Shown here: positions 16,486 to 25,602 of the stretch, in pieces | Layout: the number at the start of each line of letters is the position of its first letter | Numbering within the stretch: the stretch's first letter is position 1 | Assembly (NCBI RefSeq): GCF_000380085.1 | Contig: NZ_KB904550.1 | Span: 1-64,000 of the forward strand | Source of the DNA: Streptococcus merionis DSM 19192 | GTDB lineage: Bacteria; Bacillota; Bacilli; Lactobacillales; Streptococcaceae | Reading direction: 5' to 3' | DNA: 64,000 nucleotides | Program-made: the position numbers and the translations under genes | Notes under the pieces: model-generated | The model's input: only the letters and a program-made list of their open reading frames with translations | Told to the model about the DNA's origin: nothing | The model's database searches: none

Positions 16486-17304
16486 TCATAACTTCCAAGC
16501 CTGTCTGGCGATATACTTGTAGAGTCCTGAGTAGCGGCCACGGTAGTCTTTCTTCCAAGGTTTATCTCGCCCGCAAAAATGCAGGAAAACGGTGTGTTCA
16601 ATGACCCAGTCTAAATCCCATTCACGATTGCTATTTATGAGATAAAGGACGCTGTATCTGGCATCGTAATTAAAAATTTCCTCTGGAATCAAGACCGTCT
16701 GATGGCCATAGAGGCCATTGAGCACGTCCTGATCAGGCAGAAAAAGAACTGCCCGATGTTTGTCAATATAATCAAAGATAGCCTGTCGGCTAACCTTTTG
16801 GCGAATGGCCCTCAAGTTCATCAACAGGACGCCAGAATTAAAGTAAAACCCTGCGTCTTGATTTTTGAGACGGCGCTTATTGATAAAATCCATGACTTCA
16901 TTATCCTCAACATGACTGGCAGCAGCATAAAGCTTTCCAGTCAGGTCTAGTTCATAAAGAGACATCATATCGTTAAGGCAGAGGATATCCGCATCCAGAT
17001 AGAGAATTTTATCCAGATGGTCTGGCAACATCTCATGCGCCAAGAGCCGGTAATAAATGGTCTTTGGATACCGATCTGTCGTCGGCGCTTTGGCGAATAA
17101 ACCATCATCCACCACGATTGGGTAATAGGACACACCCAGCTTGTGGCAAAAAGCTAAGATCTCATCGTTATTTGCAAGCAACTGGGGCTGGAGGACGTAG
17201 ATATCCAAGTCCTTGCAACTGGTGTTCTGGACAATGGAATAAAGCGTGACCTTGAATTGGTCGACATAGCCATCATCAATGGAAAATAAGAGGTTTACTG
17301 GCAT
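16486..17304 (-). CDS. Family 8 glycosyltransferase
   Basis: A 272-residue GT8 enzyme that transfers a sugar, probably glucose or galactose, from a UDP-sugar to an unknown acceptor at the cytoplasmic side. The GT-A fold start is NLLFSIDDGYVDQFKVTL, the metal-binding DXD is in LYLDADILCL (about residues 99-108), and HFCGRDKPW near residue 243 is the second metal/diphosphate motif of the family. AGGAG precedes the ATG. It starts 8 bp after the lipid kinase gene, so the two are co-transcribed; a glycolipid or cell-wall polymer acceptor is an inference from that pairing. Confidence 0.9.
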   Translation of the reverse strand: MPVNLLFSIDDGYVDQFKVTLYSIVQNTSCKDLDIYVLQPQLLANNDEILAFCHKLGVSYYPIVVDDGLFAKAPTTDRYPKTIYYRLLAHEMLPDHLDKILYLDADILCLNDMMSLYELDLTGKLYAAASHVEDNEVMDFINKRRLKNQDAGFYFNSGVLLMNLRAIRQKVSRQAIFDYIDKHRAVLFLPDQDVLNGLYGHQTVLIPEEIFNYDARYSVLYLINSNREWDLDWVIEHTVFLHFCGRDKPWKKDYRGRYSGLYKYIARQAWKL

Positions 17305-17312
17305 AGCATCTC

Positions 17313-18233
17313 CTAAGAATGAGTATTTTCTGGAACCATTACGCTGATAGCGCTTGGCAGCACTTCGAGACTGATCGGGAGGTATTGGCTTTTATCCCCA
17401 TCCACTCGAGTACGCGCTTTTTGACTTTTTCGGTGCTTGTACTGGCTGATTTGAAGCCTCGATGTCCTAAAATGTTTAATATCCGAGTGTTTGGCAAAAT
17501 CGCCTCGAACAAAGCTAGGAAGGTACCTGAGAACGCGCCAAAAACGAAAATCAGACATGAGATAGATGCTCATGAGACCATCATCAGGCTTTGCGTCTCG
17601 ATCAAAATTCACCTGACCAGCAACCGAACTGGTCATCGTAATCAGCAAAAGCTTGGTCTTTACTTTTAGCTCTGTCCCCTCTGTCAGTAAAGTCAGGTAG
17701 TAATTACGATTACGGCGAATGATTTTGAAGGCATTTTTCAGAAAGGCTAGGGCGCCAAACTGACGCTTTTCCTCTTGCTTGACATCAACTGCAATATCCG
17801 CCAAAATGCCAAGTGTCAGGCTGGAAATCATGTACTCGTCATTGACTTGGGCTAGATCAATGGCTTTTGGTTTACCTTCTAGGAGATTTTTAATAGCAGC
17901 TGACCGCTCCCGCGGAATTTGCAGAGCTTTAGCAAAGTTATTAACCGTCCCAGCCGGGATGATTCCTAAAACGGCTGTCCCACCACCCTCATAAATTCCA
18001 GCAGCAATCTTGTTGATAGTACCGTCTCCACCCATGGTAACAATCAGATCCACACCAGCCTGGGTCGCGTACTTGGCCATGTCAAAAGCATGCTGAGCAG
18101 ACTCTGTCCCAATCAAGGAAACCTTATCCTCCGTCAGACCCTTGCTATGCAAATAATCCTGAACTTCAGCAATTAGGCTCTGTTTATCTCCGTCACCTGA
18201 CTGAGGATTGTATAAAATCGCCACGGTTTGCAT
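17313..18233 (-). CDS. Diacylglycerol kinase-like lipid kinase
   Basis: A 306-residue member of the DAGK catalytic family (DgkB/YegS/BmrU). The nucleotide motif GGDGTINKIAAG lies near residues 67-78, after YNPQSGDGD at the start; the Gly-rich ATP loop GIIPAGTVNNFAKAL lies near 92-106. It phosphorylates a lipid, most likely diacylglycerol made during lipoteichoic acid synthesis, and returns it to phospholipid synthesis. The start has GGAGAGGAG. First gene of a two-gene unit with the GT8 enzyme. The exact substrate is not shown by sequence. Confidence 0.88.
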   Translation of the reverse strand: MQTVAILYNPQSGDGDKQSLIAEVQDYLHSKGLTEDKVSLIGTESAQHAFDMAKYATQAGVDLIVTMGGDGTINKIAAGIYEGGGTAVLGIIPAGTVNNFAKALQIPRERSAAIKNLLEGKPKAIDLAQVNDEYMISSLTLGILADIAVDVKQEEKRQFGALAFLKNAFKIIRRNRNYYLTLLTEGTELKVKTKLLLITMTSSVAGQVNFDRDAKPDDGLMSIYLMSDFRFWRVLRYLPSFVRGDFAKHSDIKHFRTSRLQISQYKHRKSQKARTRVDGDKSQYLPISLEVLPSAISVMVPENTHS

Positions 18234-18519
18234 ACTTGGCTCCTCTCCTTCAATGGCTATCCGATTTGTTTTTGCAAGCTATCGACCTCATGATACTAAG
18301 GTGCTATGATATTGACATCTTGTAACCAATGTCAATAGATATCGGTTCCTTCTATATTTAAAAGTATAGCATACTTCCTTTGAAACAAGAGGTTTTTAGT
18401 TTTAAGCAGAAGAAAAGAGAGTGAAACAAAAGCCACGATTTCATTGAAATTGACTATCCTCACTCTTTGATTTCTAAATTCGGACTAAAATAATCCACTG
18501 GTTTATTTGACTCTCATTC

Positions 18520-18685
18520 CGCAAGGTTGGGAGTAAGACTTGTTGACTATGTAAACTCAGTCTTACTCTCCGCACAGGTCATTGGGCATTTTAGCCCCAA
18601 TGAACTATTGCTGATTAGGAATGGTGATTCATCAGCATTGTATAGGCCAGTCAACTACTGCGTTAAACTGATTAAACTATAAAAG
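18520..18685 (+). repeat. Dispersed repeat module, copy D
   Basis: About 165 bp starting CGCAAGGTTGGGAGTAAGAC, with the hairpin GTAAGACT...AGTCTTAC (18532-18568), a second small stem around ATTTTAGCCCCAAT, and a tail AACTACTGCGTTAAACT. It aligns with 36710-36880 (copy C) and with parts of copies A and B. Confidence 0.65.
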
Positions 18686-18689
18686 AAAC

Positions 18690-19108
18690 GAGACTGGGAC
18701 AAAAGCAATCTCAGATTCGCTTATTTTTCTAATTTCCTTGCAAGACGCAGTGGTTGGGAGGGAGACTTGTTGGCTATGCCAACTTAGTCTTACCCCTGCA
18801 AAGATCATTAGGTGCTTTAGCGCCAATGAGCCACTGCTGAGTGGGCTCTAATACGTTGATAAATCAACTTTTAGAGCCCTACTCAATGGTTCGCTGTTTC
18901 CAATCGTTTGCTTACAACGTGCGCAACTCTTGGACAGCTATCGCATAGGTGGAACATCTGGTTTGTCTTCAACAAGCCAGTGTTGCCACCGTAACTGTGC
19001 GGAGGTGGGATAGAAATTATCCAGTGGATGATTTCTACCTGAGCCTTGAAATAGGAAAGCGAAGCAAATCGAATTTCTACGAAATTTCCGATTTTTGTCC
19101 CACTCTCC
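18690..19108 (+). repeat. Mosaic noncoding repeat element, copy B
   Basis: About 420 bp from GAGACTGGGACAAAAG to TTTTTGTCCCACTCTC. It carries the AGACTTG...AGTCTTAC hairpin (18761-18793), the stem GGTGCTTTAGCGCC and a stem GGGCTCTAA/TTAGAGCCC (about 18844-18879). Its 170-bp distal module is nearly identical to that of copy A. It lacks the CGTAGACG block present in copy A. It ends right after the stop of the DEAD-box helicase gene. The flanking 18234-18519 stretch shows no gene. Confidence 0.72.
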
Positions 19109-19115
19109 ATCATGT

Positions 19116-20702
19116 TTATCTTTCACCCTTGTTACGAATAACAAATCCTGTTGATTTTTCGTTTGAGGTGTTGGTCGGTTTTTTGTGGTCTTTGCGGTAA
19201 CGCTTTTCTCTATCAAAACGGTTGTCTTTACCATTTTTGAAATCCCCTCGGCGGCCACCGTCACGACGATCCCTACGACCTCTGCGATCGCCACGATATC
19301 CTCCATCGCGCTGACGACCACCTTTACCACGGCCACCTTTGCCACCAAAGCCATTTCCTGACGGCTTAAATGGCAGTGGTTTTTCACGCGCAATGTCAAC
19401 CTTAGGCTGGTGTTCAGGATCTTGAACCGTCAAGGTCAGGATATACATAGCTAGCTCTTCTGGTGAAAACTCTGCTGCCAACTCGCGCGCATCCTTACCG
19501 AATTTTTTAAAGTTGGCACGAATGCTATCATCCGCAAAATCACGCTCTATACGCTTGAGAGCTACCTTTTTCTTGGCCTGAAAGGCTTCTTCAGCAGTTG
19601 CTGGCTTCATTCCTGACATACGCTTTTTGGTCAAGTTCTCGATGATAGATAGGTAGCCCATTTCATTTGGTGAGACAAAGGTGAAAGACTGGCCTGACTT
19701 GCCTGCACGACCTGTGCGGCCAATACGATGCACATAGCTTTCTGGATCTTGCGGAATGTCGTAGTTGTAGACATGGGTCACGCCAGAAATATCTAGACCA
19801 CGCGCGGCAACATCTGTCGCAACAAGAATATCAATGTTGCCATTTTTAAAGTCACGTAGGACACGAAGACGCTTGTTTTGATCAAGATCACCGTGAATAC
19901 CTTCTGCACGGAAGCCACGGATTTTAAGACCGCGGGTTAATTCATCAACGCGACGCTTGGTACGACCAAAGACGATCGACAACTCTGGCTGATCGACATC
20001 CATAAGACGCGTCATGGTATCAAACTTCTCATCCTCACGGACACGAAGGTAATACTGATCAACCAAGTCTGTCGTCAATTCCTTAGCAGCAATTTTGACA
20101 TGCTCAGGTTGCTTCATAAACTTGATCCCGATTTGCTTGATCGGCTCTGGCATGGTTGCAGAAAAGAGAAGGGTTTGGCGCTCAACAGGTGTGCGCTCAA
20201 TGATGGCTTCAATATCTTCTAGAAAGCCCATGTTGAGCATTTCATCAGCCTCATCAAGGATAAGGGTTTCAACACCTTTGAGATTGAGCGCCTTACGCTT
20301 GAGAAGGTCAAGAAGACGACCAGGTGTACCGACAACCACATGTGCCCCTGATTTGAGAGCCTTGATTTGTTTGTCAATGCTAGATCCGCCGTAAACCGAA
20401 CGCACCTTCACACCCTTGGCACGGCCAAAACGGAAGAGTTCTTCCTGACTTTGCACAGCCAATTCACGGGTCGGTGCGATGACAAGCGCCTGTACCAGCG
20501 GATTGTTGGTATCAATTTTGTTAAGGGTCGGCAGACCAAAGGCTGCTGTTTTACCTGTACCTGTTTGGGCTTGGCCAATCACATCTTTGCCTTCAAGAGC
20601 CAAAGGAATAGTCTGCTCTTGAATCGGTGATGGCTCTGTAAAGCCTGCTTTTTCGACTTCAGACAAAATTTCTTTTGCCAAATTTAATTCTGTAAATTTC
20701 AA
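19116..20702 (-). CDS. cshA: DEAD-box RNA helicase (CshA-type)
   Basis: A 528-residue helicase that remodels RNA in decay and cold adaptation. Motifs in order: Q motif (SPIQEQTIPLALEG), AQTGTGKT (motif I), PTRELAVQ (Ia), LDEADEMLNMGF (II), FSATMP (III), ATDVAARGLD and HRIGRTGRAG (V, VI). The tail from about residue 440 is rich in G and R (GGKGGRGKGG, RGDRRGRRDRRD) and should bind RNA. The likely start is a TTG at 20702, giving LKFTELNLAKEIL as in other streptococcal proteins; an ATG further upstream at 20801 would add unrelated residues. A repeat element lies just past the stop. Confidence 0.93.
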   Translation of the reverse strand: MKFTELNLAKEILSEVEKAGFTEPSPIQEQTIPLALEGKDVIGQAQTGTGKTAAFGLPTLNKIDTNNPLVQALVIAPTRELAVQSQEELFRFGRAKGVKVRSVYGGSSIDKQIKALKSGAHVVVGTPGRLLDLLKRKALNLKGVETLILDEADEMLNMGFLEDIEAIIERTPVERQTLLFSATMPEPIKQIGIKFMKQPEHVKIAAKELTTDLVDQYYLRVREDEKFDTMTRLMDVDQPELSIVFGRTKRRVDELTRGLKIRGFRAEGIHGDLDQNKRLRVLRDFKNGNIDILVATDVAARGLDISGVTHVYNYDIPQDPESYVHRIGRTGRAGKSGQSFTFVSPNEMGYLSIIENLTKKRMSGMKPATAEEAFQAKKKVALKRIERDFADDSIRANFKKFGKDARELAAEFSPEELAMYILTLTVQDPEHQPKVDIAREKPLPFKPSGNGFGGKGGRGKGGRQRDGGYRGDRRGRRDRRDGGRRGDFKNGKDNRFDREKRYRKDHKKPTNTSNEKSTGFVIRNKGER

Positions 20703-20878
20703 TGTGTTCTTCTTTCTAATATTGAAGACAAGGTCTTCTGACAAGACAGTGCGAAGCTGCCTTATAGGGCTTAATCGTATTGCAGAATTGCAACTTATCA
20801 ATTATACCACAAAATCAGGTGTAATACCTGATTTTGCTCTACTCTTTTAAAAATTGAATACGTCCTAGGAACAATCAT

Positions 20879-22072
20879 CTAAGACAGATCAATATCCCCG
20901 CTCTGACTTTGCAGCAACAAGATAGCCTTGGCATTAGGAACCATATGCTCAGCGTAATTGTCACGGACTGTCTGTATATTTTTCAGACGCTTGCCATCAA
21001 TCTCTCCGAAACTGGTATTCGCTGTTAAGTTAATCTGGCTAAGTTGCTCACTTAAACCCTTACATTCGATATCACCTGATTGCGTAGTGACAGTAATCGT
21101 TCCAGCATAAGATGGATTTGACAAACTCACATCACCCGAAACAATGGTGATTTGACTAGAATTGAGACTGCCCTGAACCAAATCCACATCACCAGACGCC
21201 GTTGCCAATTGCGAGTGTTCTACCAATGTTTGCGTTAACTCAAGATCACCAGAACCTGTATTGAGCTTCGAGCGCTCCAAACGACAATTATCAAGTTCAA
21301 TATCTCCCGACCCTGTATTGAAAGTTGTTTGGTGTAGCTGACATTCCTTCAAGGAAATATCCCCAGATCCAGTAGATAGCTCGCCTTGTTGAGTGACAAT
21401 TTGATCTAACTCAATATCTCCTGAACCCACCTGAACATGAATCGATGTCAAAGAGATCTTATTAAGGATTAAATCCCCGCATCCTAATGAAACAGCAGCT
21501 TTCGTAAAAACAATCCCAGCAGGAACTTTGATCACTAAGGTACTCAGTGCAGTGTTACGTGAATTCCAATTTCCCCAAAGACTAATGCGATTTTCCTGAT
21601 GTGTTTGATGTTCTAATGAATAAACCCTTAAACAATCATCAACCACCTCATAGCTAAAGGGAAGCGGGTGATCAGCCCTCGTTTTGAAATAGGAAATGCT
21701 GAAAGTCTCATCCAAAGATGGCACTATCAGTACATCAAGTTCGCTGAGAGCTAGATCCAACTGGTCAAAGGCAGGTAAGTTTTTTTCGACATGATTACGC
21801 TGTTTGTCCTGACTTTTTCTCTCTTTAGTCAAGGGTGTTGGCGGCGCGCTTGACGTTTTTTTCTTCGCCCCTACTGAATCTTCCAATAATTGATCGAGAA
21901 TGTCTGCTGCAGCTTCCTGAGGCGAACCCAAGCTCACCATAAGCTCCGCTTCTCCATCTATTCCCGCCTCGTCAAATAACTCGGTGAAATAGGCCATAAC
22001 CTCGTCAAAGTCCGTCTGAGGTAATTTGTTTAGATAAAGGGCTAATTCCTGTAAAAAATCCTGTCTGCTCAT
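20879..22072 (-). CDS. DUF1700 / DUF4097 beta-repeat protein
   Basis: A 397-residue protein with no membrane helix. Residues about 1-65 are a DUF1700-like helical domain almost the same as that of the gene two places upstream (TDFDEVMAYFTELFDEAG). A charged linker follows. From about 190 to the end there are some nine beta turns of about 20 residues, each with a GSGDI/ASGDV/QSGDI core, predicting a beta-solenoid of the DUF4097 (putative adhesin) class. LiaX of enterococci has a similar helical-plus-DUF4097 plan and responds to cell-envelope antibiotics; whether this protein does so is inference. It begins 9 bp after the preceding gene, with AGGAG. Confidence 0.8.
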   Translation of the reverse strand: MSRQDFLQELALYLNKLPQTDFDEVMAYFTELFDEAGIDGEAELMVSLGSPQEAAADILDQLLEDSVGAKKKTSSAPPTPLTKERKSQDKQRNHVEKNLPAFDQLDLALSELDVLIVPSLDETFSISYFKTRADHPLPFSYEVVDDCLRVYSLEHQTHQENRISLWGNWNSRNTALSTLVIKVPAGIVFTKAAVSLGCGDLILNKISLTSIHVQVGSGDIELDQIVTQQGELSTGSGDISLKECQLHQTTFNTGSGDIELDNCRLERSKLNTGSGDLELTQTLVEHSQLATASGDVDLVQGSLNSSQITIVSGDVSLSNPSYAGTITVTTQSGDIECKGLSEQLSQINLTANTSFGEIDGKRLKNIQTVRDNYAEHMVPNAKAILLLQSQSGDIDLS

Positions 22073-22081
22073 AGGTCACTC

Positions 22082-23128
22082 CTATTCTAAAATATCTGAG
22101 TCGTCATTCAGGGAAATATTTGAACTTTGTGTCCTAACCCTAATCTCTGCTAATGGATTGGTAGGATTGTGTGACAAGCTCTCACTCGATTCTTCTTCAG
22201 AATCCTCCCAAGCATCATCAATATAGGTATCGTTGTGTAAAATGCCACCATCTCTTGCTTTCAAATCAAGTTGGTACTGCTCCTTATCTTTAAAATCCGC
22301 AAATGTCACTGGAGCATCCACACTATCTACCGTAATTTTCCCACGGAAAGTCCCCTTAGAAAAATCAATTGACCCTCCCTGATTGGTTATTTCAAGATTT
22401 TCAACCTTGCCATCCATACCAATATAACTATCTGTCCCTGATATATTGAAATTTTTAATACTATTGTCCTTACTATCAATCTCTGAATCAGAAGCCAGCA
22501 TCTCTCCAGACTCTATCTGAGTCTTCTCCATATCTAAAGACGAATCATGAATTGCCAATTGAGCCTTGTTAACCTGAAGGTTGACCAAACTGGTCAATAC
22601 ATCGTAGCTATCGATATTAAGATTATCTGCCTTAAGCTGGCGCATAAAAAGATGGCCATCCACGATTTTTACAGTTAAATCTTTAAGCTGAGTACCTTTA
22701 GGAATGGTGATAATGACCTTGTCTCTATTATAGTCACGCTCACTTGCCAAATAGCTAAAGAAACGAATCATATCTGTCGTTGATTGTGTCTTAGAGGCAG
22801 AATTTCTAGCATCGGTGACTTTTAAGGTCTGGGTCTTGCTGTCTTCCTCAAAGACAAAGCGTTCTTTGCCCATCTTTTGATAATAGCTGACCTCAACCTT
22901 ATCCACATTTCCAGTTTGAATCTCAAAAATTGCACTTGAAAGGTCAACATCAATAGTTGACACTTCTGACATTTTCAGTTGGTACTTGTATTGTCTATCC
23001 TGTTCCTCTTGATAGATGTTTCGTGCATCCTGCACCCCGCCAGCTAACGCGCCTGCCCCCAGAAAGAGAACACCTGTGACCAGACTTCCTGCTGCCAGAA
23101 TGGCAACTCTTTTCTCCCATTTACCCAT
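22082..23128 (-). CDS. DUF4097 family membrane-anchored protein
   Basis: A 348-residue protein with one N-terminal membrane helix (about residues 8-30), then an extracytoplasmic part of beta repeats (ISTIDVDLSSAIFEI style; ITIPKGTQL; LEITNQGGSIDFSKGTF), and an acidic, serine-rich C terminus (DAWEDSEEESSES). The DUF4097 class is known from stress-linked PadR operons. It overlaps the DUF1700 gene by 8 bp and is followed closely by the second DUF4097 protein. Function unknown; a surface envelope-stress component is a reasonable guess. Confidence 0.8.
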   Translation of the reverse strand: MGKWEKRVAILAAGSLVTGVLFLGAGALAGGVQDARNIYQEEQDRQYKYQLKMSEVSTIDVDLSSAIFEIQTGNVDKVEVSYYQKMGKERFVFEEDSKTQTLKVTDARNSASKTQSTTDMIRFFSYLASERDYNRDKVIITIPKGTQLKDLTVKIVDGHLFMRQLKADNLNIDSYDVLTSLVNLQVNKAQLAIHDSSLDMEKTQIESGEMLASDSEIDSKDNSIKNFNISGTDSYIGMDGKVENLEITNQGGSIDFSKGTFRGKITVDSVDAPVTFADFKDKEQYQLDLKARDGGILHNDTYIDDAWEDSEEESSESLSHNPTNPLAEIRVRTQSSNISLNDDSDILE

Positions 23129-23702
23129 TTTTCTTCACCTTTCTATACACTTTTTTAGCAATCATGACTAACCATTTGCCAAATAATTTGGTTATCATAT
23201 AGGTTCCGATAAAAAGCAAGAGACCCAAGCCAAGGCTAATCAAAGTCCCACCAATGTTGAATAGCAGGATTCCGATAGTCTGAAAATGCACGATACTCTC
23301 CCACAAGAAAGCGATACAGACCGCAATCAAGCTGAATGCGACGGTATAAAGTGCAAAGAGCATGCTAAAGACAAAGATGACCGCTGTTAAAATGACCGTA
23401 AAAATCGTAATCATAAGCGGAAAGCCGATCGGTGCTGCCAGAATGGCGACTACCGCAAACCAAACCAGACTGATCTTGTCTCGAGAGCTTTCTGCTGCAC
23501 CCCATTTTTTGTCCAAAAGGTCTCCTGTAATATCCGCCGCAGCCTCTCTTGGTGAACCTAAGCTCGCTATCAGCTCCGCTTCTCCGTCTGACCCTGCCTC
23601 GTCAAATAATTCAGTGAAATAGGCCATAACCTCGTCAAAGTCTGTCTTGGGCAACCGTTTGAGGTAATTAGCCAGATCCTCCAAATAAATCTCTCGTGTC
23701 AT
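23121..23702 (-). CDS. DUF1700 membrane protein
   Basis: A 193-residue protein. The first 65 residues form the DUF1700 helical domain (LPKTDFDEVMAYF), followed by about four membrane helices (about 75-175) and a basic C terminus. It overlaps the PadR gene by 4 bp, a typical coupling, and its N-terminal domain has been copied into the last gene of the operon. DUF1700 proteins accompany PadR regulators and DUF4097 proteins in Firmicutes; the biochemical role is unknown. Confidence 0.85.
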   Translation of the reverse strand: MTREIYLEDLANYLKRLPKTDFDEVMAYFTELFDEAGSDGEAELIASLGSPREAAADITGDLLDKKWGAAESSRDKISLVWFAVVAILAAPIGFPLMITIFTVILTAVIFVFSMLFALYTVAFSLIAVCIAFLWESIVHFQTIGILLFNIGGTLISLGLGLLLFIGTYMITKLFGKWLVMIAKKVYRKVKKNG

Positions 23703-24016
23703 AATCGTAATCTCCCTTCAATAATGTCAGATAAAGTGTCTGTGTGCTTGGCCCACTCTTCCTTGAGATAGACCAATTGTTCGCGCCCAAGCGCGGTAAC
23801 CGAATAATATTTGCGTTGTCTGCCTTGATGCTCCTGCTTATAGGTCGTCACAAAGCCCGCCTGCTCCATCTTCTTCAAAATCGGATAGAGAGTGGATTCC
23901 TTGATACTAGCTACTAGCTTAATCGTCTGGCTAATCTCATAGCCATAGGAATCCTGTTGCTCAATGATTGCTAAAACCAGAAATTCAATCAAAGTCGATG
24001 ATACTGGAAAATACAT
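23699..24016 (-). CDS. PadR family transcriptional regulator
   Basis: A 105-residue winged-helix repressor. The PadR core reads IEQQDSYGYEISQTIKL and ESTLYPILKKMEQAGFV, then the wing YSVTALGREQL. It probably represses its own operon (PadR, DUF1700, two DUF4097 proteins), as in other PadR/DUF1700 units. AAGGAGG lies six bases before the ATG. First gene of a four-gene unit with overlaps or gaps of 4-10 bp. Confidence 0.92.
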   Translation of the reverse strand: MYFPVSSTLIEFLVLAIIEQQDSYGYEISQTIKLVASIKESTLYPILKKMEQAGFVTTYKQEHQGRQRKYYSVTALGREQLVYLKEEWAKHTDTLSDIIEGRLRL

Positions 24017-24032
24017 CTTACCTCCTTATTAA

Positions 24033-24285
24033 GATATGAGGGCGTGTAAAAAGCGACTGAAAAATAGGAAATCTGACGAAGAGTGTCCTCACTCTAGGAA
24101 GATTTATCTTTTTTCCGAGCTTTTAGCCCGAATTCAATTCTAAGATACAAAGCCCGTGAAAAAATCCGTTGAAAAATGAGAAAACAGACGACAAGTCTCT
24201 GGACTTGAGGAGGTTTTCGAATTTTATCGAGGATTTTAGGCCGAATTCAGTTTATTAAGATACAAAGCCTGTATTCAAATAACTG
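24033..24285. repeat. Tandem pair of dispersed repeat family 2
   Basis: Two diverged copies of about 115 bp lie in tandem (about 24033-24150 and 24153-24270). Each runs from a GTGAAAAA-type start through a G/T-rich stem to TTTTAGCCCGAATTCAATTC or its variant, then AAGATACAAAGCC. A shorter relic of the tail (TTTAGGTCGAATTCA) is seen near 42215-42235. Next to the second copy TGTATTCAAATAA occurs twice in a row. No gene is supported here. Confidence 0.6.
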
Positions 24286-24288
24286 TAT

Positions 24289-25587
24289 TCAAATAAAATG
24301 TTCAAACTCATTACTGAGTTTTGTGAGAAGAATCAGCGTAAATAGTAAGACACCAATCACTGGAAGACTACTTGCAAATCCTGAAACATGCGCTAAGCCA
24401 TACCCCGTTGACCATAACATATAACTCGTCAATCCCCAAATCACTAGATTCAAGACAGTCGAAACAATGAAAATCAGCAAAGTATGACTCAGCGCTTCCC
24501 AAACCTTTATCAGCACTAACTGTTTTTTTGATACACCTAGCACGCGTAGCTGTTCTGTATAATGCCCTTCCTGATAAGATGCTAAAATGGTCATCGCAAT
24601 CACATTAGCAAAGACGATAACTAAAGGAGCACCAAGATAGATAACGATGGATACTTTCATCTCTAGATCAGCATCTTCTTGGAAAAGGACAAAAATATTT
24701 TGAGACAATATTTGAAAGCCGGTTAAGAGGGTAAGGCCTACTAACATGGAACTATTCAAAGACTTGAGATACACTTTTTCGTGTTGCAGTGTATGATTGG
24801 CAACTAAGGAGGCATAAAATCGATTCATCACCTGAGATAAGGCTCTCAGCAAAAAAAGCTGCACTCCTGGCGTCAACAGATAGCATATCCCAACCTGAAC
24901 AAGTAGTAATAAAAAGACAAATTGAGCCTTGTCTAAAAGGGATTTCCCAATAACAACTCCCCAGATAGTCGCAACCCAAACTAGGATAAGAAAGCTCTTT
25001 GAAACTATGGCCCACACCTTTGATAGCCACCGTTTCCAAGCTCTTGGCTCTGTCATTTGCCGATAGCTATAGTAAAGGCCAGCCAAAAAAGCTAGACTGG
25101 TAACCAAAAGCAATGTTCCTAAAAAAGCTCTAAAGTCAGCTGTTATCTGAATTTCGGGAAGCAAATCCTTTCCAAAAAAATACTGGAGAAAATCATAATA
25201 TCGACCTGTCAGAGGCACAGAAAGCAAATAACCGACCAGTGCTGAGAGACCTGCAATGAGACTCAGTTGACCTGCAATCAAGAAAGATAATTGTAAACGG
25301 CTCGTGCCAAGAACCTTCCAACGTTCAAAATCCTCTGAAAGAATTGCCATTAAAAACCGAATCAGATTGGAGACAATGAGAAACAGACTAAGCCCGCCGA
25401 AAAAGATTGGAAAAAGAAAAATTGGTGTTGGATCTAGCTTATGCTCAAAAACTAAATGATAAGTTTGAATGCTGAACACACCGTTGAGAGAAAGCCCAAT
25501 AATAAGCCCAGCAACCAGAAAGACTGGAATCGTTCCTAGCCACTGCTTCTGATAATAATGATATTGGTAATAAATCAATCGTATCAT
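24289..25587 (-). CDS. ABC transporter permease, FtsX/MacB type
   Basis: A 432-residue membrane protein with an N-terminal helix, two helices and a turn near 50-135, and a cluster of C-terminal helices, matching one FtsX-like permease. Partner of the ATPase immediately upstream (15 bp gap). Such pairs export or extract lipophilic peptides and often give resistance to antimicrobial peptides; here the substrate is unknown. Its gene ends next to the tandem repeat pair. Confidence 0.82.
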   Translation of the reverse strand: MIRLIYYQYHYYQKQWLGTIPVFLVAGLIIGLSLNGVFSIQTYHLVFEHKLDPTPIFLFPIFFGGLSLFLIVSNLIRFLMAILSEDFERWKVLGTSRLQLSFLIAGQLSLIAGLSALVGYLLSVPLTGRYYDFLQYFFGKDLLPEIQITADFRAFLGTLLLVTSLAFLAGLYYSYRQMTEPRAWKRWLSKVWAIVSKSFLILVWVATIWGVVIGKSLLDKAQFVFLLLLVQVGICYLLTPGVQLFLLRALSQVMNRFYASLVANHTLQHEKVYLKSLNSSMLVGLTLLTGFQILSQNIFVLFQEDADLEMKVSIVIYLGAPLVIVFANVIAMTILASYQEGHYTEQLRVLGVSKKQLVLIKVWEALSHTLLIFIVSTVLNLVIWGLTSYMLWSTGYGLAHVSGFASSLPVIGVLLFTLILLTKLSNEFEHFI

Positions 25588-25602
25588 GTTAGTCTCTTTC
25601 TA

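Noticed and set aside
18938..19399. 153-codon open frame across the helicase tail and repeat B
   Set aside because: It lies in another frame of the Gly/Arg-rich helicase tail and runs on into noncoding repeat DNA.
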